A model generated the notes under the pieces. It was not told where the DNA came from, searched no databases, and saw only the letters and a program-made list of their open reading frames with translations. DNA of 64,000 nucleotides, from contig DIWU01000011.1 of the NCBI GenBank assembly GCA_002428525.1, forward strand, positions 1-64,000, given 5' to 3'. Position 1 is the first letter of the stretch, and the number at the start of each line of letters is the position of its first letter. The position numbers and the translations under genes are program-made. This document shows, in pieces, positions 7,490 through 15,200 of the stretch. This stretch comes from a bacterium UBP14_UBA6098. GTDB lineage: Bacteria; UBP14; UBA6098.

Positions 7490-8990
7490 TGAATAAAATA
7501 AATACTGGCGAAACAAGGCCAAACATAACCACTCATTTCGGCGAGATCGCCAGCCTGAAAATACTCGCGGGGACCGCCTATTTGCCGACGGTGACCGGGT
7601 TTGTTCGCGAAATCGCCCCGTCGTTCGAGCTCGATTCGTCTGCCACATATAAGCTCGAACTCCTTGTCGAGGAGGCTGTCCTCAATGTGATATATTTCGG
7701 CTTTGAGAAAGGCGAGCGCGGCGAATATGAGGTCATCTTCAAGCGTATTCCCGGAGGGGTCGTCGTCGAGGTGGCGGGCAGGGGCCAGCCGGTCGATTAC
7801 GACAAAATAGAGGGCGACCCCGAGGCCGGTCTCGGGCTTGTTCTTCTGAAGCGCCTTGCCGATGAGGTAAATTTTATAAACCGCGGCAAGAACGGCAAGG
7901 CCGTCGAGATCGTGCTCGATTTGGCCTATCAAAAAACCGAGGAACTCGATTCGATACAGAGAATCGACGATTCGGCCGAATCCGCCCACACCGACGAGGA
8001 GCTTGTTTACAGGTTAGCCACCAAAAACGATACCTTCGGAATTACTAAAAGTATCTACAGGACATACGGTTACAGCTATCTCTCCGAGACGCTTTACTTT
8101 CCCGAAAAGATCTCCGAGCTTATCGAGCAGGGCTATCTCGTTTCGGCGGTGGCATCGAATCCTAAGGGCGAGGTTGTAGGTCATGCCTCGATACGCTTCG
8201 ATTTCCCCGGCGCGATAGTCGGCGAATTCGGCCGGTGGCCGACCCGCGCTATCGCGGACGCCGTATCGCGAGCAATCTCAACGATCTGCTCGTCGAACAC
8301 GCCGTTACATCGGGCATGTTCGGCTATTACGCCGACGCTGTCACCACCCAACCCTTTTCCCAAAAGACTATTCTGAAAAGCGGTGCTATAGAGACGGCCT
8401 TCATGCCCGGCTTTGTCCCCGAGAGCCTCGATATAAAATCGATGGTAGTTGACAACCCCGCCGAGCGTCGCGCTGAGATCGCCTATTTCAGGCGAGTCGG
8501 GGAAAACCGCAGACCAACGATATATCCGATCCATCACACATCGATGATTGAAAAGATTTACCAACTTAACAATTTAGACTAAGCAATCGCCCCAAAGAAT
8601 GCACCAAAATGCAGGCGTCAAGCTGAAACAAGCGCTAAGACCCGAATCTTCGAGGCCCCGGGAAGGGCGTTTATCGGGATATCCGAGTTCGGCGAGGATT
8701 TCGAGAAGATGCTCGCACATCAGCTCAAACAGCTCTGTCTGAAAAAGCTATCCGCAATTATCCTCGACCTCCCTCTGGACAACCCCGCAACACGGACTAA
8801 AACGGTTCTCGCGGAAAGGCTCGGCTTCTTCTTCTGCGGTGTTATGCCCGCAATGAGCGAGACCGGGGCGGATTATCCGCGGCTCATCTATCTGAATAAT
8901 GTGGATATCGACGCGGACAGACCTGTTATTGTCACCGATTTTGGCAAGGAGCTGGCCGCTTATGTCCTCGCTCAATCGAGGAGGATTTGA
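7489..8990 (+). pseudogene. Broken HATPase (RsbW-like) + GNAT two-domain gene
   Basis: Three in-order pieces make up one ~500-codon gene. Piece 1 (7489 to about 8230) encodes an RsbW-type HATPase with an N-box (LLVEEAVLNV) and a G2-like GLGLVLLKRLADEV, then the first half of a GNAT acetyltransferase. The frame then slips near 8231-8235 and the GNAT acetyl-CoA loop continues one frame over as VADPRYRGRRIASNL. That frame meets TAA at 8580-8582 but resumes in the same frame with FIGISEFGEDF, IILDLPLDNP and ERLGFFFCGVMP up to TGA 8988-8990. HATPase-GNAT fusions act in anti-sigma/partner-switch-like signalling or protein acetylation. At least two lesions argue for gene decay, unless the assembly is wrong here. 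Confidence 0.75.
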
Positions 8991-9099
8991 GCGAGATCCT
9001 TGGCCGGAAAAACCGACCAACCGCGAGTTTATCCATCCCTCTTTGTCTAATCGACGACGGATTTTTCTTCATGATTGTCCCGCCGGGGCTTTAATGCCC

Positions 9100-9126
9100 T
9101 TGACGAAGGCGATGGGAATCTATAAT
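9100..9126 (+). promoter_or_regulatory. Promoter of the transglutaminase-domain gene
   Basis: TTGACG (9100-9105), a 15-bp spacer and a perfect TATAAT (9121-9126) lie upstream of the gene, whose ATG at 9158 is preceded by AAGGAGG. The spacer is short by 1-2 bp. Confidence 0.5.
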
Positions 9127-9157
9127 TTAATAAAAATCTGTTATCAAGGAGGATCGA

Positions 9158-11236
9158 ATGAAAAGATACATCGTCGCATTGGCGCTCGCGGCCGCGGTTT
9201 TCGCGGATGTCCTTACATTTCACGACGGCAACAGCCTCAGCACAGTTCGGACAACCTTCGACGGAACGAATTTCGTCATCGATGACGAGATCGTCCCTCG
9301 TGAGGAGGTTTACAGCGTGAGCTTCGATTCGCCGGAACAGGCAATCGAGCAAACTGAAGCCCCAACCCTCGAGATCGACAGGTCTTTGCTCGCGGACAAG
9401 CGGGAACTTATTGAAACCGCCGACCGGCTCGCGAAGGAATACCCCGACGCCGGCGGGATACAGCTCGTCGATCATGGAACATATATCCTCCGAAAGGGCG
9501 GCTCAACGGTGTATCGTTATCATTTCGCGGGAAAAATCCTCAAATCAAGCCACCTCGGCTGGGGCCAGAGGCCTCTCGGCTTCGAGGAGGGAAGAAGCCG
9601 AGTTCGCTTGCTTTTCGAGCGGACTATCGCGCCGGATGGCACGGAGTTTTGGTGGGACACCACCGAATACACTATCACAGACCAGTCCGCCGAAGAGGGG
9701 GTCTTCTTCAGCTATGGCAAGGTTTTCTCGGCAACCTTTCCGCAAGTCGGTGTGGGTTCGATAGTCGAGTATGTCTTCGAAAGCGAGAACTACAGCCCCT
9801 TCGACACAAATTTCTTTTCCGCCGGCTTCTATTTTCAGGACGATATACCGGTCGCGAAAAGCAAATGCACCGTTGTGATCCCGCCGGACAAGGAATTAAA
9901 CTACAAGAATTATAACTGGCCTAAAGGCAACAACTCCCCACAGGTCGCGCGGACTGACACGGCGAATATTTATGAGTGGCTTATCGAAAATGTCCCGCCG
10001 GTGTTCGAGGAACCGATGATGCCGAGTTGGGGCGATGTCATCCCCCGCTTCGACGCCAGCATTTTCCCCGATTGGGATTATATCTACAATTGGCTCGGCG
10101 GCCTTCAGGAGGCGCGTATGGTCGCGACTCCGGAGATCAAGGCCAAGGTGGCCGAGGTCGTCAACGGCGCGGTGAGCTTGGCCGATTCGGTCGAAAGGCT
10201 TTATCTTTGGGTTCAAAGGGAAATTCATTATATCAGCATCAAGGCCTCGGTATCCAGCGGACAGACCGGACATCCCGCGGAGCTGACCTTCCAACAGAAA
10301 TACGGCGACTGCACCGACAAATCGATCCTCTTCGCGACAATGCTTCGGGAGATCGGCGTCGAGGCCTACCCGATCATCCTAATGACGAACGACGAGGAGG
10401 AGATCACCCGCGATATCCCAGATATTTCGGGAAACCATGCCATTGTCTTGGCAATTATCGACGGCGAAAAGGTCTTCCTCGACGCAACCTCGACAACCCA
10501 CAAGTATCCGTTCTATCGTTCCGACAATGTCGGTGTCACCTATGTTTGCGCTCTTTGCAAGGAGTGGGGTTATACCTTCACCCCGCCGCCGGAGGACAAT
10601 GCCAACCATATTGAAATTATTGCCAAACTGGACGAGGGCGGCAATATGATCGCCGACTACACGGCGAGTTTCACCGGCGATTGGGAGGCCGGATACCGCG
10701 GCTTTTGGGAAAGCCAACAAGCCGAGCGCCGAGGCGCGATCCTTCAGGATTGGATGAGCTACATCGTCCCGGGTGCGTTCGTCGCTAAATGGGATCTTCC
10801 CGGCGTCGAGGATCTCGCGGTGCCCTTTAAAGAAGTCCTTCACCTCGAGGTTCCCTCCTACCCTATCTCCGCGGGGGATCTTTGGATTCTGAAAGTCCCG
10901 GGAATCGAAAACGACTATCGCTTCGACGAGGTTTCACTGGCGGAACGCTCCTTCCCCATCGAATACACCGCGCCCAAGCAGGTCTCACATCGCATCGAAT
11001 TCGAGCTTCCCGCCGGCACTGTTGTGGAGTATCTGCCGAAAAATATCGAAATCGAGACGCCCTATGCCTCCTATTCCGGCAAGTTTACAGCCGAGGGCGG
11101 CAAGGTTGTCTTCGAGGATGTCTATCGACTTGAAAAGCGCGTTGTTCCAGCCGCGGATTATGTAGAGTATCGCGATTTCTGCAAGATGGTCGGTCAGTAT
11201 TCCAAGGAACAGATCTTCCTCAGGAAAACTATCTAG
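9158..11236 (+). CDS. Exported DUF3857 / transglutaminase-like protein
   Basis: This 692-residue protein has a signal peptide (MKRYIVALALAAAVFA), an N-terminal DUF3857-type beta region (about residues 90-300), and a transglutaminase-like (SMA-type papain-fold) domain with a complete Cys-His-Asp triad: C385 in KYGDCTDKS, H427 in GNHAIV and D442 in FLDATS. A C-terminal beta domain follows. The pairing of DUF3857 and transglutaminase is common in Bacteroidetes-type surface or periplasmic proteins, where peptide cleavage or crosslinking is suspected but mostly untested. The ATG has a strong AAGGAGG 5 nt upstream. No sorting tail is evident. Its substrate is unknown. Confidence 0.88.
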   Translation: MKRYIVALALAAAVFADVLTFHDGNSLSTVRTTFDGTNFVIDDEIVPREEVYSVSFDSPEQAIEQTEAPTLEIDRSLLADKRELIETADRLAKEYPDAGGIQLVDHGTYILRKGGSTVYRYHFAGKILKSSHLGWGQRPLGFEEGRSRVRLLFERTIAPDGTEFWWDTTEYTITDQSAEEGVFFSYGKVFSATFPQVGVGSIVEYVFESENYSPFDTNFFSAGFYFQDDIPVAKSKCTVVIPPDKELNYKNYNWPKGNNSPQVARTDTANIYEWLIENVPPVFEEPMMPSWGDVIPRFDASIFPDWDYIYNWLGGLQEARMVATPEIKAKVAEVVNGAVSLADSVERLYLWVQREIHYISIKASVSSGQTGHPAELTFQQKYGDCTDKSILFATMLREIGVEAYPIILMTNDEEEITRDIPDISGNHAIVLAIIDGEKVFLDATSTTHKYPFYRSDNVGVTYVCALCKEWGYTFTPPPEDNANHIEIIAKLDEGGNMIADYTASFTGDWEAGYRGFWESQQAERRGAILQDWMSYIVPGAFVAKWDLPGVEDLAVPFKEVLHLEVPSYPISAGDLWILKVPGIENDYRFDEVSLAERSFPIEYTAPKQVSHRIEFELPAGTVVEYLPKNIEIETPYASYSGKFTAEGGKVVFEDVYRLEKRVVPAADYVEYRDFCKMVGQYSKEQIFLRKTI

Positions 11237-11293
11237 GATTTACGGCCTTTTCGGCAATAGTTCAGTTTTTCTATCCTTAAAAACAAGATAATT

Positions 11294-11320
11294 AAAAAGG
11301 GCGGTTTTCGACCGCCCTTT
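11294..11320 (-). terminator. Intrinsic terminator of the slipin gene
   Basis: The minus strand reads AAAGGGCGGT, a 5-base loop, ACCGCCCTTT and then more T, a 10-bp hairpin with a T-tract 27 nt downstream of the slipin stop. On the plus strand it could weakly stop read-through from the transglutaminase gene. Confidence 0.85.
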
Positions 11321-11346
11321 ATAGCTCGATGGCATATTTACTGCTA

Positions 11347-12105
11347 TTATTCCTTGGAATTCTTGTTCTCCATAAAGACTCTGAAGAAGTCCATGGGAAT
11401 CGGGAAGATAGTGGTGGAATTGTTCTCTGCGGCAATAATATTGAGTGTTTGCAGATAACGCAGTTGGATCGCCGCCGGCGACTGGTCGAGGATTTTCGCG
11501 GCATCGGCGAGCTTTTGAGAGGCCTGATACTCCCCCTCGGCGGAGATGACCTTCGCCCTGCGCTCGCGTTCGGCCTCGGCCTGCGCGGCCATTGCTCTTT
11601 GCATCTCGGAGGGAAGATCGACATGCTTGATCTCGACCATCGAAACCTTGATCCCCCATGGATCGGTGGCGTGATCGATGATCTCCTGAAGCTGTTGGTT
11701 TATCTTCTCGCGCTCCGAGAGAAGATCGTCGAGGTCGCTTTCACCGAGGACACTGCGTAGAGTCGTTTGGGCGAGTTGGCTCGTGGCATAGAGGTAGTTT
11801 TCGACCTCGATAATTGCCTTCTGAGGATCGACTACACGGAAATAGACCACCGCGTTGACCTTGACAGAGACATTGTCCTTTGTAATGACATCCTGCGGGG
11901 GGACATCCATGACGATTGTTCTCAGGGCGACTCGAACCATCTTGTCAACAACCGGAAGCAAAATGATTAGCCCGGGGCCTTTGTAGCCGGTGACGCGCCC
12001 GAGCCTGAAGATAACGCCTCTTTCGTATTCTTTGAGAATTCGGATCATGCTTGCGAGTAGGATCACAACGAAGAAGGCAAGGATGACGATTGGAGTTAGG
12101 GACAC
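11347..12105 (-). CDS. Slipin / SPFH-domain membrane protein
   Basis: Slipins are stomatin-like proteins that oligomerise at the membrane and organise microdomains. The product has one N-terminal membrane segment (PIVILAFFVVILLASMI), the slipin signature YERGVIFRLGR, the SPFH/Band-7 core (about residues 30-190), and an Ala/Glu-rich coiled coil (MAAQAEAERERRAK...). The GTG at 12105 is preferred because AAGGAG lies 5 nt upstream; a TTG at 12120 would overlap that signal. The usual NfeD protease partner is not adjacent. It has its own promoter and terminator, so it is monocistronic. Confidence 0.92.
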   Translation of the reverse strand: MSLTPIVILAFFVVILLASMIRILKEYERGVIFRLGRVTGYKGPGLIILLPVVDKMVRVALRTIVMDVPPQDVITKDNVSVKVNAVVYFRVVDPQKAIIEVENYLYATSQLAQTTLRSVLGESDLDDLLSEREKINQQLQEIIDHATDPWGIKVSMVEIKHVDLPSEMQRAMAAQAEAERERRAKVISAEGEYQASQKLADAAKILDQSPAAIQLRYLQTLNIIAAENNSTTIFPIPMDFFRVFMENKNSKE

Positions 12106-12142
12106 GTTTGCTCCTTTCAAGATTATTGTTTTCTATATATGT

Positions 12143-12171
12143 AATTTAATACTTGTGCATAATGAAGTCAA
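12143..12171 (-). promoter_or_regulatory. Promoter of the slipin gene
   Basis: On the minus strand TTGACT (12171-12166), a 17-bp spacer and TAAATT (12148-12143) precede a ~30-nt leader and the AAGGAG ribosome-binding site. Confidence 0.65.
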
Positions 12172-12251
12172 GGGCAATCGAGTTTACTTTCGATTATGAA
12201 GATTATATTCAAGGATAATATATCAAACAATATTTAATATATCCGCTTTTT

Positions 12252-15200
12252 TTGCTTGCGTTAGGGCTTTCATGTCTATCGCTTCAAGCTCAGGGGGTCG
12301 ATATCGCCCTCACGCAAGAGGGCCGTTATTTCCTGCCGCTCGAGGGGCGATTTCAGTCTGATTACTATAACTTCACCGCTGTCGATACTAACCTCGCGCT
12401 CCTCGATTACGCCGCTATTCAGCACAATTACTCCGCTATGGTTTATTGGGAGATCGGCGTCGTCGTGATCAACGAATGGGTCGGCGAAAGGCAGGTTTAT
12501 GCGCCGAGGGTGATTCCTATCGACCAATTCATGCTTCACCTTCAGAATCAGTATTGGCGGACAAACGCATGGGGGGGCTCCAAGGAAGACGCCACAGCAA
12601 AAAAAAGTGGAATCGCCTTCGAGATTCCGATCTCCTTTCCGAAGGGCGTCCGCGATATTATCGGCGATGGCGGCGCCGGCCTTTCGCTCACGGGTTACCA
12701 GCGGATAACACTCTCCGGTCGGAGCGAATGGTATTCCGGTCAAGTCTTAGGCCCTAATCAGAGCAAGTTCCCCAGCCTTCAGATGGAGCAGGAAAGCCGC
12801 TTCACTATCACCGGAACGATCGGCTCGAAGATCAGTGTCACTGTCGATCAGGACTCCAAGCGCCAAACCGACCTCGAAAACACGATCAATATCGCCTATG
12901 CGGGCACCGAGGATGATATCATACAAAAGATCGAGGCGGGAAACACAAATATCTCACTTCCGGGAGCGACATTTGTCGGGTATTCCGAGCGCGTCGAGGG
13001 GCTTTTCGGAATCAAAAGCCAATTCCAGATCGGCGACCTGTCGATCACCGCGATCGGTAGCCAAGAGAAGGGCCAGCACTCGAGCACCTCGATAACCGGC
13101 CGCTCCTCCGTTCAGCCCTACGACATCAATGATTACGAATATAAAGATTTGACCTATTTCTGGATCGAAGAGGCCTTTGTCAATGTCCTCTTGGGCTCAG
13201 GCCTCGGGATGGGCGACTCGATCGTCGAATTCAACCTCTTTATCGATGACCAAAACAGCGCCAACAATATCTCGCTCAACGCTGTCAAGGGCGAGGCGAT
13301 GCCGACGCCGGGCGAACCTTACGACAACACGATAGGTCATATAGGCTTCTTCCATATAATCGATCAGGCCAACTACGAGATCTCGCGCACGATGGGTTGG
13401 TTCCGAATGATCGGATACAACACGCTCCGCAACGATTACTCTATCGCCTGCCAGTATGTCCTCCGCCATTCGGACGGCTCCTTGGACTCTGTCGGTTATA
13501 GTTTTGGAACGGACTCGACCGCCTATTTGAATCTGATCAGACCTCCGAACATGCTTCCCGCTAACCCATGCTGGGACAACACTTGGCGCAATATCTATTC
13601 GCTCGGCTCGACCGGCCTCAACCCGGACAATATCGAGCTCGAGGTCTATCTAACTCCGGTCTCGATCAACGTGACCAGCGACACGACTCAATCCCCCCCT
13701 GTGCCGTTATTGCGTGTTTTCAGCCTCGACCGGTTCGACCAATATGGAAACACCGTCCCCGACGGAGTGGTCGATAGGGTGCGTTTCGATATCGGCGAGG
13801 GGCACCTTATTTTCCCGGTGCTTCACCCCTTCGATCCGTCGAGCGTCGAGCAATCTCAACTCATGTTCGGCACCAACACTCCTCGAAACAGCGCTATGTA
13901 TTCCAGTATATCGTCTCATGAGATTACCGCGGATCACAAGTATGTTATTCGCGTGAACACGGGCACGAGACAGAACCCGATGAGCCTCGGGAAATTCAAT
14001 ATCCTCGAAGGCTCCGAGATTGTTAAACTCGGAAGCCGAAGGCTCCAAAACGGTGTCGATTACCGCATGGACTATCAGATCGGGCAAATAACCTTCCTCA
14101 CCGAAGAGGCCCTGAACCCCAATATCGACCTCACTATCGACTTCGATTTCGAGCCATTCTTCATGCCGGAACAAAAAGCGCTCTTGGGAACCCGCGCCGA
14201 ATACCGTTTCGGAGAAAACAGCTGGCTTGGCGCGACCGCACTCTATAAATCGACCACAAGCTCCGAACGAAGGCCGCAGATCGGCCGAGAACCATCGAGG
14301 GCATTCATCTGGGACGCCGATCTCAAGCTCGACTATGAGGTTCCGGTGCTCACGAATATCGTCGATGCAATCCCCCTCGTTCATACCGAGAGCGCTTCGA
14401 AGGTTGTCTTCACGGCGGAGATCGCCCAGATCATCAGCAATCCGAATATCAAAAACGAGGCCTATATCGACGATTTCGAGGGCGCGAAGAATATCTTCTC
14501 GCTCGAGATCAGAAGAACGATTTGGCATTTATCCTCCGCGCCACCGGACAAGACACAGGAGAACCGCGGAAGGTTGATTTGGTATAATCCCTACGACAAG
14601 GTGCCTGTCCGCGAGATTTGGCCGAATAAGGAGGTTGCGGCCGAAGAGTCGAAGACCAATGTGCTCGTTCTGAGCCTCGCCGACACCTCCGGTTTCCATG
14701 GGACAAACGCTTGGGGCGGTGTAATGCGCTATATCCCCTCGGGCTACCAAGACCAAAGCACGGCAAAATTCTTCGAGGTTTGGGTTCGCGGCGAAGAGGG
14801 AAAGGTCCACTTCAACTTCGGCTCCGTAAACGAAGACATCAACGGCAACGATATCCTCGATTCCGAGGATAAGCCTATCAACGGCATCCGCGACGGGATA
14901 CTCACAACGGAAGAGGATATCGGTATCGACGGACTCCCCGACAGCCTCGAACCCGGGTATAACGGCTCGAACGATCCGAACAGCGACAACTGGGCTTGGA
15001 ACTCCGATAATCCCTACGATTACTCCAAAATTAACGGCACCGAGGGAAACGCCCGCGACCCCGAGGGCGGCAACAAGCCGGACACCGAAGACCTCAGCGG
15101 AAACGATTTCCTCGATACATACAATAACTATTACGAGTTCACTATCGATCTCGCAAGCGACGAGTTCGAGGTCCCCGGAACTCGGGCATATATCGAGGGA

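Noticed and set aside
11240..11659. 139-codon minus-strand frame overlapping the slipin terminator
   Set aside because: It spans a strong intrinsic terminator and is an out-of-frame shadow of the slipin gene.
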